Made by a program: the position numbers and the translations under genes. The notes under the pieces are model-generated. The model was not told where the DNA came from and did not search any database. It worked only from the letters and a program-made list of their open reading frames with translations. 64,000 bases of DNA from an uncultured Bacteroides sp. (lineage in GTDB: Bacteria; Bacteroidota; Bacteroidia; Bacteroidales; Bacteroidaceae): positions 1 through 64,000 of the forward strand of contig URDR01000001.1 of assembly GCA_900546645.1 (NCBI GenBank), in the 5' to 3' direction. The first letter of the stretch is position 1, and every line of letters begins with the position of its first letter. Below, one piece after another: positions 29,989 through 38,166 of the stretch.

Positions 29989-30981
29989 ATGAAGATTAGA
30001 AATATTGATTTGGGAGAGAAGCCTGTATTATTGGCACCGATGGAAGATGTAACCGACCCGGCTTTCCGTTTGATGTGTAAGGAGTTTGGGGCAGATATGG
30101 TTTATACGGAGTTTGTTTCAAGTGATGCGCTGATTCGCTCGGTGGGAAAGACCATGTTGAAACTGAATATCAGTGAGAAGGAACGTCCGGTGGCGATTCA
30201 AATTTACGGGAAGGATACGGATACGATGGTTGAGGCTGCGCGGATTGTGGAACAGGCTAATCCGGATATATTGGATCTGAACTTCGGTTGTCCGGTGAAG
30301 CGTGTGGCAGGAAAAGGGGCTGGTTCAGGTATGTTGCAGAATATTCCGAAAATGCTGGAAATTACCCGTGCGGTGGTAGATGCCGTAAAGATACCTGTAA
30401 CCGTAAAGACTCGTCTGGGATGGGATGCTGAGCACAAAGTGATTGTGGAACTGGCTGAACAGCTGCAGGATTGCGGCATTGAGGCTTTGACCATTCATGG
30501 GCGGACTCGCGCGCAGATGTATACGGGGGAAGCCGACTGGACCTTGATAGGTGAGGTGAAAAAGAATCCCCGAATGCGTATTCCGATTATCGGGAATGGA
30601 GACGTTACTACACCCCAACGGGCTAAAGAGTGTTTTGAGCAGTATGGAGTGGACGCAATTATGATAGGACGCGCCAGTTTTGGTCGTCCATGGATTTTTA
30701 AAGAGGTAAAACATTATCTGGAGACAGGGGAGGAACTGCCGCCGCTCTCCTTTAAATGGCGGATGGATGTTTTGCGCAGAGAGGTGCTTGACAGCGTGAA
30801 CTTACTGGATGAGCGTCGGGGTATTTTGCATGTGCGCCGGCATTTGGCTGCATCGCCCTTGTTCAAAGGCATTCCGAACTTTAAAGAAACACGTATTGCG
30901 ATGCTTCGGGCAGAAACGCTGGATGAGTTAAATGGAATATTGGATTATATAGAAAAGAACTTTGGTTCGGAACAGGATTGA
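29989..30981 (+). CDS. dusB: tRNA dihydrouridine synthase (DusB-type)
   Basis: FMN-dependent reduction of specific uridines in tRNA. The TIM barrel starts with LLAPMEDVTDPAFR (residues 14-27) and has DLNFGCPVKRVAGKGAGS with the proton-donating Cys101. TVKTRLGW, LTIHGRTRAQMYTG and the FMN-phosphate loop GNGDV and IMIGRASFGRPW follow, and a helical RNA-binding domain ends the protein. 330 residues is typical of DusB. The bacterial Dus subtypes differ in target position (DusB U17 in E. coli); the subtype here is by overall similarity. Cytosolic. Confidence 0.93.
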   Translation: MKIRNIDLGEKPVLLAPMEDVTDPAFRLMCKEFGADMVYTEFVSSDALIRSVGKTMLKLNISEKERPVAIQIYGKDTDTMVEAARIVEQANPDILDLNFGCPVKRVAGKGAGSGMLQNIPKMLEITRAVVDAVKIPVTVKTRLGWDAEHKVIVELAEQLQDCGIEALTIHGRTRAQMYTGEADWTLIGEVKKNPRMRIPIIGNGDVTTPQRAKECFEQYGVDAIMIGRASFGRPWIFKEVKHYLETGEELPPLSFKWRMDVLRREVLDSVNLLDERRGILHVRRHLAASPLFKGIPNFKETRIAMLRAETLDELNGILDYIEKNFGSEQD

Positions 30982-30986
30982 ATATA

Positions 30987-31039
30987 AAAGTTCCCCCTTA
31001 ACCAGTCTGTCAAAATGGACAGGTTAAGGGGGGAACTTT
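30987..31039 (+). terminator. Bidirectional hairpin terminator between dusB and rnc
   Basis: A long, nearly perfect stem (30987-31011 with 31017-31039; over 20 pairs with a small bulge) starts six bases after the dusB stop. The tails are modest on both sides (GTGTATTATCCTCTTTTTC rightward, TTTATATTC leftward). It probably ends both the dusB and the acpP-fabF-rnc transcripts. Confidence 0.8.
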
Positions 31040-31120
31040 GTGTATTATCCTCTTTTTCTACACAAGATGCAAGATGAATGCTTGTGTAGAAAAACAGTCA
31101 AGCCGTTTGTTGGCTTAAGC

Positions 31121-32131
31121 TTAAGCATTTTTTGCCTGCTCTTCCTCATGGAGCTCTTTAAAGGCAGCTTCTTCGGCTTGAGCTATGATCAGTTCGGCGT
31201 TGTCTCGCTTGTTCATTGTCCTTTGTTCAGCCTCTGCTTGTATTGGCTGATTTTCCACTTCAGGCTGGTTGGCTGGAGTTTCTGTTACCACTTCTTCTTC
31301 TTCGGTCGTATCAGAGGCTTTTGCCGGTTGCATTTCAGCAACAGGTTTTTCTGCAGCTTGTTCGCGCTGTGCCTTTGCAGCAAAGATGGCATCGATAAAC
31401 TGAGGGTCCGACTTGATTTTATTCAGAGTCTCATGAGCAGCTTCTTGTTGTGATTCCTTTTTGGAATATCCTTTTCCGGAACCGGCAGGAATTTTCTCTA
31501 CGGTTATTTGCGTGTCAAAAACCGGATTCTGTTCTTGGTCGACTGACTGACCGAGCAGATTAAATTCGATTTCGAATTTGTTTTTCTGGCTCCATTCAAT
31601 CAGTTTTGATTTGAAGTTGACCTCTTTTCGTGAGATTTTGTCCAAATTCAAGTATTGGCTGATGATACGCTCTTCCATGAACTTTTTACATGCTCTATAC
31701 CCCCGGTCCAGATAGATGGCTCCAATAAGAGCTTCAAAAGCATTGCCACACATGTAACTATTGTGAGAAGACTGGCGGGTTGTGTATTTAATTAACTTAT
31801 CCAGTCCAATCTGCACGGCTACGTGGTTCAAGGTCTCCCGCTGAACAATTTTTGACCGGGTATTGGTCAGAAATCCTTCTCGTTTTCCTTCGAAGCGTTT
31901 ATAGACAATGTCGGCAACAATTGCATCCAAAATGGCATCTCCCAAGAACTCCAGACGCTCATTGTTCACTAGCCTCCCTTTTGATTTCACCGATGAAGAT
32001 TTATGTAAAAGAGCCTGTTGATAAAGCCTGATGTCTCTGGGGTAGAATCCAAGTATCTTATAAAAACAAAGATAAGACTCCTTATCCTTTCGAAAAAGAA
32101 GTCTTATCCTATCTGTTATATTGCTAAACAC
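31121..32131 (-). CDS. rnc: Ribonuclease III with extended acidic C-terminal tail
   Basis: Double-strand-specific endoribonuclease for rRNA and mRNA processing. The catalytic RNase III domain carries the signature NERLEFLGDAILD (about residues 57-69) and the second metal-site glutamate in NAFEALIGAIYLD. A double-stranded-RNA-binding domain follows (about 165-235, ending GYSKKESQQEAAHETL). After about residue 245 comes some 90 residues rich in Glu, Ala and Gln with no predicted fold, absent from E. coli RNase III (226 residues). The gene lies three bases behind fabF in the conserved acpP-fabF-rnc order. Confidence 0.96.
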   Translation of the reverse strand: MFSNITDRIRLLFRKDKESYLCFYKILGFYPRDIRLYQQALLHKSSSVKSKGRLVNNERLEFLGDAILDAIVADIVYKRFEGKREGFLTNTRSKIVQRETLNHVAVQIGLDKLIKYTTRQSSHNSYMCGNAFEALIGAIYLDRGYRACKKFMEERIISQYLNLDKISRKEVNFKSKLIEWSQKNKFEIEFNLLGQSVDQEQNPVFDTQITVEKIPAGSGKGYSKKESQQEAAHETLNKIKSDPQFIDAIFAAKAQREQAAEKPVAEMQPAKASDTTEEEEVVTETPANQPEVENQPIQAEAEQRTMNKRDNAELIIAQAEEAAFKELHEEEQAKNA

Positions 32132-32134
32132 AGT

Positions 32135-33400
32135 TTATTCAGTGTATTTTTTAACGATTACACATGCATTGTGTCCACCAAATCCAAAGGTATTGCTCAG
32201 TGCAGCACGTACGGTGCGCTGTTGTGCTTTATTGAATGTGAAGTTCAAGCTATAATCGATGTTTTCATCGTTATCGCCTTCTTCGTGGTTAATGGTAGGA
32301 GGAACAATGTCGTTTTTAACAGTCAATACGCTGGCAATAGCTTCTACTGCACCGGCTGCACCGAGGAGGTGACCAGTCATTGACTTGGTAGAGCTGATAT
32401 TTAGTTTGTAAGCATGTTCTCCAAAAAGAGCTTGAATTGCTTTTACTTCAGAAATATCACCTACCGGAGTAGAAGTTCCGTGAACGTTGATATAGTCGAT
32501 ATCCTCCGGTTGCATGCCTGCATCTTCTAAGGCGTTCATCATCACCAATTTCGCACCCAGGCCTTCGGGGTGAGAAGCTGTTATATGATAAGCGTCGGCT
32601 GATGCACCTGTTCCGGCCAGTTCGGCATAAATCTTCGCACCACGTGCTTTAGCGTGTTCAAGTTCTTCCAGAATCAGACATCCGGCTCCTTCACCCATGA
32701 TGAAACCGTCACGACTTGCGCTAAACGGACGTGAAGCGTGTTCAGGATCATCATTGCGTGTTGACAATGCGTTCATAGAGTTAAATCCGCCAACTCCAGC
32801 CGGGAAGATAGTAGCTTCTGCGCCTCCAGCTAAAATCATGTTTGCTTTGCCCAAGCGAATGAGGTCGAAAGCAGCACCGATTGCGTTTGATGAAGATGCG
32901 CAGGCTGAAGTGGTTGTGAAGTTAGGTCCATGAAAGCCATAAAGCATTGAGATGTGACCTGATGCGATATCTGCAATCATTTTCGGGATAAAGAACGGGC
33001 TGAAACGCGGACCAATAGTGTCTTTGGTCTGTGCATAGCTCAATACTTCTTCTTCAAAAGTATGGAGTCCGCCGATACCTACTCCGAAAATAACTCCGAT
33101 TCTGTTCAAATCTTCTTTTTCGACGTCGATAGCAGAGTCAGTAACTGCTTCTTTGGCTGCGGCAATGGCATATTGAGTATAAAGGTCCATTTTGCGAGCT
33201 TCCTTGCGGTCGATGAAATCGGTCGCATTGAAGTTTTTAACCTCACAAGCAAACTGAGTCTTGAATTTTGAAGCGTCGAAATGAGTAATAGGTCCTGCTC
33301 CGCTTACTCCGTTAATCAGGTTGTTCCAGAACTCAGGAACTGTATTACCTACGGGGGTAAGTGCACCAAGACCTGTTACTACTACTCTTTTTAATTCCAT
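32135..33400 (-). CDS. fabF: 3-oxoacyl-[acyl-carrier-protein] synthase II
   Basis: Condenses malonyl-ACP with acyl-ACP in fatty-acid elongation (cytosol). A thiolase-fold KAS II of normal length (421). The active-site Cys167 lies in TTSACASSSNAIG; the two histidines lie in NVHGTSTPVGD (about 308) and STKSMTGHLLGAAG (about 345). The C-terminal GFGGHNACV motif is present. The gene starts 15 bases after acpP and ends three before rnc, so all three are one transcript from the promoter at 33704-33735. Confidence 0.98.
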   Translation of the reverse strand: MELKRVVVTGLGALTPVGNTVPEFWNNLINGVSGAGPITHFDASKFKTQFACEVKNFNATDFIDRKEARKMDLYTQYAIAAAKEAVTDSAIDVEKEDLNRIGVIFGVGIGGLHTFEEEVLSYAQTKDTIGPRFSPFFIPKMIADIASGHISMLYGFHGPNFTTTSACASSSNAIGAAFDLIRLGKANMILAGGAEATIFPAGVGGFNSMNALSTRNDDPEHASRPFSASRDGFIMGEGAGCLILEELEHAKARGAKIYAELAGTGASADAYHITASHPEGLGAKLVMMNALEDAGMQPEDIDYINVHGTSTPVGDISEVKAIQALFGEHAYKLNISSTKSMTGHLLGAAGAVEAIASVLTVKNDIVPPTINHEEGDNDENIDYSLNFTFNKAQQRTVRAALSNTFGFGGHNACVIVKKYTE

Positions 33401-33415
33401 ACAAGCAGAATTAAA

Positions 33416-33652
33416 TTATTTTGCGTTAGCTTCGATGTAAGAGATAGCGTCGCCTACAGTCTGGATTTTTTCTGCCTGATCGTCAGGAATAGAGATATTG
33501 AATTCTTTTTCGAATTCCATAATCAGTTCTACAGTATCCAAAGAGTCAGCACCCAGGTCGTTAGTGAAGCTTGCAGTTGCTACAACTTCTGATTCTTCTA
33601 CGCCCAATTTATCAACGATGATTTTCTGTACTTTTGATGCGATTTCAGACAT
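33416..33652 (-). CDS. acpP: Acyl carrier protein
   Basis: Small acidic four-helix carrier of fatty-acyl chains. The phosphopantetheine attachment motif GADSLDTVE has Ser37. 78 residues is the family standard. It is first in the acpP-fabF-rnc operon, with a strong promoter in front. Confidence 0.99.
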   Translation of the reverse strand: MSEIASKVQKIIVDKLGVEESEVVATASFTNDLGADSLDTVELIMEFEKEFNISIPDDQAEKIQTVGDAISYIEANAK

Positions 33653-33703
33653 AATTTTAATTTTTTAAGTTTATAAATAGGATAATTTATTGATTTTTCG
33701 CTG

Positions 33704-33735
33704 CAAAGGAATAAATATTTCTTGTTCTAAGCAAA
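33704..33735 (-). promoter_or_regulatory. Promoter of the acpP-fabF-rnc operon
   Basis: Read leftward: TTTG (complement of 33732-33735), exactly 20 bases, then TTCCTTTG (complement of 33704-33711), one mismatch to TAnnTTTG. The start point would give a leader of about 45 bases. Confidence 0.65.
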
Positions 33736-33844
33736 TATTCAGGCAAATAAATGCATCTTCTTTGCACAATTTAAAAGGTTGTGTGCATGAAAAGCAGTGA
33801 TTTTACTTTTCTGGGGGCTTTTTGCAGAGGAGAGCACGTATAAT

Positions 33845-34597
33845 CTATTTCTTTATGATAGAGCGCACTAAAAACCAGCAATGCCGTGCTAGGGTTGAAA
33901 GTGTTCCGTAATGATGACACATGATGTGGAACCGCTCGCGTAAGGAAGCCTTGTGATTGCGGGTGGTCATTCCTTCATTCAGATAGTCTATCAAGACGAG
34001 GTGCGTGTTATGAAGGACCCGGCTTTTCTTCATGACGCGGATACACCAGTCGAAATCGGCTGAGAAGCGATAGGCTAAATCGTAAGGCTCCACTTGGTCA
34101 CGGCGGGCAAAGAAGGCCTGGTGGCAAACTAACATTCCGTGCTTGAAGCTTTTCCATGTCAGCTCTTCAGGAGCCGAAAGGCGGCGCATGCGTAGGAAGT
34201 GACCTTCTTCGTCCACGATGGCGGTTTCTCCGTAAATTACATCCGGGAGCTTGTGACCTGTGAGGGTATGTACCATCTGGAAGAGGGTATCGTCTTCATG
34301 CAAGGCGTCTCCGGCATTCAGGAAGCAGAGGTAGTCGCCGGTGGCAAGTGAGATGCCTTTGTTCATAGCATCGTACAGTCCCTTGTCGGGCTCGCTGACC
34401 AGCGTATGGATATGCTCCCGGTATTTATGGATGATATCCAGCGTATGGTCTTTTGAACCACCGTCCACGATGATGTATTCCACATTCTTATACGTTTGTG
34501 TAATTACACTCTGAATGGTGTCTTCCAATACACTCCCCGCGTTATAGGTAACGGTAATGATGGAGAATTTGGGATGTACATGATGAATATTAGGCAT
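33845..34597 (-). CDS. Family 2 glycosyltransferase (WcaA-like)
   Basis: Cytosolic or membrane-associated inverting GT-A enzyme transferring a nucleotide sugar to a surface polysaccharide or glycolipid precursor. The N-terminal fold FSIITVTYNAGSVLEDTIQSV (split over residues 11-31) is typical, with VDGGSKDHT and EPDKGLYDAMNKG following, then the DxD-like region LNAGDALHEDD. 250 residues, no transmembrane helix. It overlaps the upstream GT4 gene by 8 bases, so the two act together. No polymerase or flippase lies nearby; donor and acceptor are unknown. Confidence 0.88.
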   Translation of the reverse strand: MPNIHHVHPKFSIITVTYNAGSVLEDTIQSVITQTYKNVEYIIVDGGSKDHTLDIIHKYREHIHTLVSEPDKGLYDAMNKGISLATGDYLCFLNAGDALHEDDTLFQMVHTLTGHKLPDVIYGETAIVDEEGHFLRMRRLSAPEELTWKSFKHGMLVCHQAFFARRDQVEPYDLAYRFSADFDWCIRVMKKSRVLHNTHLVLIDYLNEGMTTRNHKASLRERFHIMCHHYGTLSTLARHCWFLVRSIIKK

Positions 34598-35852
34598 TGT
34601 TTCCCGTTATTTGGTTGTATATTTTGATGTATTGACCTGCCACGATATTTTCTGAATAAGTTGCGATGGCTTTTCGGTAAGCCTCGGCGCTCAAGGTCTC
34701 GTAGTCGCCCTCGGTCAGTGTCCAGTGGATTCCGTTTGCAAGGTCTTCGGCCGACTTATACTGTGCCACGTACCCATTATGTAAATGGTCTATCATCTGA
34801 GGAATTCCGCCTACATTGAATCCTACGCACGGAATGCCGCATGCCATGGCTTCTACGATGGTGTTCGGCAGGTTATCCTGTAGCGAAGGGGTTACGTAAA
34901 GATCAACGGCATTGTAAATATCAACCAGTTCTTTTTCATTACTTACATAGTTCATGGTATAGATAGGAAAGGGAAAGAGTGAAGCATACTGCTCTGCATG
35001 ACTTCCCAATACCACTACACCTAAGTTTTGGCCCAGTTCCGGATCATGGTCGGCTATCTGTTTGCAGGCTTCAATGAGGTAATTGATTCCTTTTCGTTTA
35101 TCCGTTATTTTCATTGAGCCGAACAGCAGCAGTTTCTTATCGGATGGCAAGTTGAGCTTTTCGCGGGCGAACTTCTTCGGGCGTGGCTTGAACAGGTTGG
35201 TATTAATTGCATTGGGGATGCTGGTTATGGCTTGTCCCTGCAAGAGTGCGCTTTGCTTTGCCATCTCTTCAAGCCAATGGCTGCATGCCACAAAGGTGAG
35301 TTTGCTTCCTGCATAGAGCCTCGTCTTTTTCTGAAAAACCGTATGTGACAGGTCGCGCTTATGAGGGCGTTGGAGCAGTTCGCAACTTTGGCATTGTTGT
35401 GTATATTTTTTGCAGGAGCCGGCATAGTGGCAGATTCCAGTAAAGGGCCACATGTCATGCATGGTCCACACCACAGGCTTGCCCGAACGGATAATGCGTC
35501 GGATATCATTGAGCGAAAGCATACCTTGGTTTACCCAATGCAGGTGAATGACATCGGCCTGACGGAATTCAGGCAAGGAGGTGATGTCTGTTCCGGTGTT
35601 GGCAATATCTACGGCAAACAGGTTCTTGCGTTTGAAGCCATTGGCTGCCCAGATTACGGCTCTTTCCCATGCAAATTGCCAGATTCTTCTCCATGATTTC
35701 TTTAATGCAACAACGGTGACCTGGTCGGTTTGCTTATCGCGAACCAACATTTTCGTCTTGATTCCATTATTTTTTAAAGCTTCCATCAGTCGGTTGGCTG
35801 CGATAGCCGCTCCTCCTATTCTTTCAGCTGTATTGATGATAAGTACTCTCAT
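34590..35852 (-). CDS. Family 4 (GT-B) glycosyltransferase
   Basis: Retaining GT-B enzyme. The N-terminal Rossmann half starts MRVLIINTAERIGGAAIAANR; the C-terminal donor half has LLLFGSMKITDKRKG and the GT4 signature EAMACGIPCVGFNVGGIPQMI. The ORF extends nine codons upstream (to 35879), but that segment overlaps a TACCTTTG -7 box at 35877-35884. The ATG at 35852 is therefore the better start (420 residues). It overlaps the following GT2 gene by 8 bases. An unusual Cys-rich stretch (CHYAGSCKKYTQQCQSC) at about residue 145 may bind metal. Product unknown, surface glycan likely. Confidence 0.87.
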   Translation of the reverse strand: MRVLIINTAERIGGAAIAANRLMEALKNNGIKTKMLVRDKQTDQVTVVALKKSWRRIWQFAWERAVIWAANGFKRKNLFAVDIANTGTDITSLPEFRQADVIHLHWVNQGMLSLNDIRRIIRSGKPVVWTMHDMWPFTGICHYAGSCKKYTQQCQSCELLQRPHKRDLSHTVFQKKTRLYAGSKLTFVACSHWLEEMAKQSALLQGQAITSIPNAINTNLFKPRPKKFAREKLNLPSDKKLLLFGSMKITDKRKGINYLIEACKQIADHDPELGQNLGVVVLGSHAEQYASLFPFPIYTMNYVSNEKELVDIYNAVDLYVTPSLQDNLPNTIVEAMACGIPCVGFNVGGIPQMIDHLHNGYVAQYKSAEDLANGIHWTLTEGDYETLSAEAYRKAIATYSENIVAGQYIKIYNQITGNNA

Positions 35853-35876
35853 GGTGATTCTTTTCTTATTTTTTTG

Positions 35877-35906
35877 CAAAGGTAGAGAGTTTTTTCTGAA
35901 CGCAAA
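35877..35906 (-). promoter_or_regulatory. Promoter of the two-glycosyltransferase operon
   Basis: Read leftward: TTTG (complement of 35903-35906), 18 bases, TACCTTTG (complement of 35877-35884). It overlaps the longer possible start of the GT4 gene and so supports the ATG at 35852. Confidence 0.6.
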
Positions 35907-36049
35907 GGCGCAGAAGCGTAAAGTTTCGGATAAGATGAAAGATAAACCGGTGAGGTGGGCTGCTTGTGCAGGCAGGAGAAAAAAGGGGTGGGCTGCGTGT
36001 GGAAACTTGTTTTTCTGCTCGGAAAAACTTTTTCCTGTATGCTTATAAT

Positions 36050-36137
36050 CTCAAAACAGAACTTTTGGCTGTATATCCAAAGTCTTTGTTTTTGCAGCCA
36101 AAGGCTTTGTTTTTACAAACAGAGCTTCTGTTTTGAG
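36050..36137. repeat. Nested palindrome in a 560-base intergenic region
   Basis: The outer arms CTCAAAACAGAA (36050-36061) and TTCTGTTTTGAG (36126-36137) are exact inverted repeats. Inner arms CTTTTGGCTG (36062-36071) and CAGCCAAAGG (36085-36094) pair with one mismatch, and a direct repeat (AAAGtCTTTGTTTTT, AAAGgCTTTGTTTTT) lies inside. The rest of 35907-36463 is low-complexity AT-rich DNA; a forward open frame there is an effect of the repeats, not a gene. Confidence 0.7.
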
Positions 36138-36469
36138 ATTGCTCCAGCAAGTAAGATGTTTTTTATCGGGAGAAAAAGCTTTTTGTTCAAGTGAAGGCGT
36201 CTTTACCTGATATTTTAGTTCGGTACAATAAAAGGCTTGACCGAAATCTTTTGAGTCTATTCCTGCTTTAATTTTTAGGAACAGGACTCTTTGTATAACT
36301 TCAGTGGTATTGTTTATTACGATTCACTTGATTGTTATTTTCCTAAAGCTACTCAAAAGGTTGTTTTCTTACACACGTGATATTGTTTTATAATTTTGGA
36401 TTCTCATCGTTTGTTTTAGAAATTATTCTTATATTTAAGCCATTATTTTTTATAATATGACAGATGTTT

Positions 36470-37717
36470 ATGAAAGCGAGAAGATTTATTTTGCTGGTAT
36501 TATTGGCTGTGGCACTACTGCCATCGCTTGCTCAAAACCTTTGTGGAACTTGGCACGGAGCATTGAACGTAGGAGGGCAGAAATTGGGACTGATTTTTCA
36601 TTTCGATAAAGACGGCAGCGGCAAGTATTCGGGAAAAATGGATGTGCCGCAGCAGGGAGCAAAAGGAATTCCTGTTGACCTGAAAGTGTTTTCTTGTGAT
36701 TCGCTCTGCTTGCAGGTTCCGGCAATCAACATGTCTTATTCCGGTAAACTGGAGAAAGAAATCATCAAAGGAACATTCCGACAGAACGGCATGGCATTTC
36801 CGCTCAACCTAACATCTGGCAAAGCAGAACAGCCTGTCCGTCCACAAGACCCCCAGCCCCCTTTCGGGTATAAGACCGAGGAGGTGACTTTTCAAAATAA
36901 GGAAGCAGGAGTTATGCTTGCGGGAACTTTGACTTATCCCACAGGTTATGTGCCGGGAAAGGGCATTCCCGTGGTGCTGATGGTGAGCGGCAGCGGTGCG
37001 CAAAATCGCAATGAAGAAGTGTTTGGACACAAGCCTTTCCTTGTCCTTGCCGATTATCTGGCAAAGCACGGCATCGCCTCGTTGCGCTATGACGACCGGG
37101 GTGTAGGAAAATCGACCGGAAATGCGGCGGCATGTACATCGGAAGACTTTGCAGAAGACGCAAAGGCTGGGCTTGACTGGTTGAGAGGATGTAAGACCTT
37201 CAACCGTATAGGTGTGCTGGGACACAGCGAGGGAGGCATGATAGCCTTCATGCTAGGAGCCGGAAATGCGGCCGACTTCATCGTCAGCATGGCGGGCACG
37301 GGCATTCCGGGCGACACGCTGCTGGCAGAGCAGCGGAATGCGGCTTTGCGGATGCACGGGCAGCCGGCCGGTCAGACGGTGAAGCTGGTGCGGAAAGAAA
37401 TCGCCTCCCGGCCCCAAAGCGTCTGGCTGGACTTCTTCATGGACTATAATCCCGCTCCGGCTATCGCGAAGACCGAAATCCCCGTCATGGCGATTAACGG
37501 AAGCAATGACATGCAGGTGTTGGCGGAAAGCAATTTGGGCATGATACGGAAGCTGCTTGCCGGAAAAAACAAGAAGAACCTCATCAAGGAATATCCAGAC
37601 CTGAACCACCTGTTCCAGCATTGCGCTCCGAAGAACGCTTTAGATTATTATCACATCAAAGAAACCTGCTCGCCGGAGGTGTTGCAGGATATTGCAGGGT
37701 GGATTAACGGGTTATAG
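36470..37717 (+). CDS. Secreted alpha/beta hydrolase with N-terminal beta-rich domain
   Basis: Predicted esterase or peptidase-like hydrolase. A signal peptide (ends near SLAQ) is followed by a beta-sandwich domain of about 100 residues (LCGTWHGALNVGGQKLGLIF region), then an alpha/beta-hydrolase domain (about 130-410). The nucleophile is the Ser in GHSEGG (about residue 262); the oxyanion region is SGSGAQNR, and the catalytic Asp/His are probably in INGSNDMQ and LNHLFQ. The family is common in Bacteroidota as annotated alpha/beta hydrolases without known substrate. The ATG at 36470 gives the best signal peptide; 36464 is possible. The 3' half (about 37200-37600) is more GC-rich than its surroundings. 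Confidence 0.87.
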   Translation: MKARRFILLVLLAVALLPSLAQNLCGTWHGALNVGGQKLGLIFHFDKDGSGKYSGKMDVPQQGAKGIPVDLKVFSCDSLCLQVPAINMSYSGKLEKEIIKGTFRQNGMAFPLNLTSGKAEQPVRPQDPQPPFGYKTEEVTFQNKEAGVMLAGTLTYPTGYVPGKGIPVVLMVSGSGAQNRNEEVFGHKPFLVLADYLAKHGIASLRYDDRGVGKSTGNAAACTSEDFAEDAKAGLDWLRGCKTFNRIGVLGHSEGGMIAFMLGAGNAADFIVSMAGTGIPGDTLLAEQRNAALRMHGQPAGQTVKLVRKEIASRPQSVWLDFFMDYNPAPAIAKTEIPVMAINGSNDMQVLAESNLGMIRKLLAGKNKKNLIKEYPDLNHLFQHCAPKNALDYYHIKETCSPEVLQDIAGWINGL

Positions 37718-37734
37718 AAAAGGTTTAATGTAAC

Positions 37735-37902
37735 ATGGATATAACGTTATTGCTTGTCTTGTTATTAGTCTTGCTGGATGCGGCAGTCCTTTACGATATA
37801 GCCCGTTTGAAGTGTGACAGGGGGAATAAAGTGCTGTATTCGCTGGTTGTCTTGCTGTTGCCGATAATCGGAGTGTCTGTATATTATTTGATAAGAAAAT
37901 AG
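37735..37902 (+). CDS. Small PLDc_N-like membrane protein (55 aa)
   Basis: The translation MDITLLLVLLLVLLDAAVLY starts a 55-residue protein with two transmembrane helices separated by a short charged loop (ARLKCDRGNK), ending LPIIGVSVYYLIRK. This matches the pattern of the N-terminal PLDc_N/cardiolipin-synthase-N membrane hairpin, found alone in many small bacterial proteins. It lies 17 bases after the hydrolase and 13 before the next small membrane ORF, so it is likely part of one transcript. Function unknown. Confidence 0.65.
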   Translation: MDITLLLVLLLVLLDAAVLYDIARLKCDRGNKVLYSLVVLLLPIIGVSVYYLIRK

Positions 37903-37915
37903 AATTGATAAGGAA

Positions 37916-38161
37916 ATGAAATTCTCATACGGAAAGTTGTTTTCTTTGGCGGTTCATACCGCTTTGGTTGTTCTCGCTGTGTGGTTTCTTGCCATTGCGA
38001 TACTCGAAGATGTTGCATTGCAGGCAAGGCTGGCTCGTCTGGCTGTGGCTTTGGCGTTTATTGCAAACCTGTTTTCCGGACGCGAGCGGATAAAGCGGAC
38101 GCTTCTTGCATTCTCGGTAGCGTTGGTTGTTATGGGGACATTGATTCACATATATAAATAA
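37916..38161 (+). CDS. Small membrane protein, unknown function
   Basis: 81 residues with about three hydrophobic helices (LVVLAVWFLAIAIL, LARLAVALAFIANLF, LLAFSVALVVMGTLIHI) and a basic loop GRERIKR. No family recognised. Tight spacing to both neighbours (13 and 5 bases) supports it as a real gene in a small membrane-protein operon. Confidence 0.65.
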   Translation: MKFSYGKLFSLAVHTALVVLAVWFLAIAILEDVALQARLARLAVALAFIANLFSGRERIKRTLLAFSVALVVMGTLIHIYK

Positions 38162-38166
38162 GGTGT

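Noticed and set aside
35955..36194. 79-residue forward frame in the gap before the hydrolase
   Set aside because: Its repeated CFCSQ/CFYKQ pattern comes directly from the nested palindrome; no family match or promoter.
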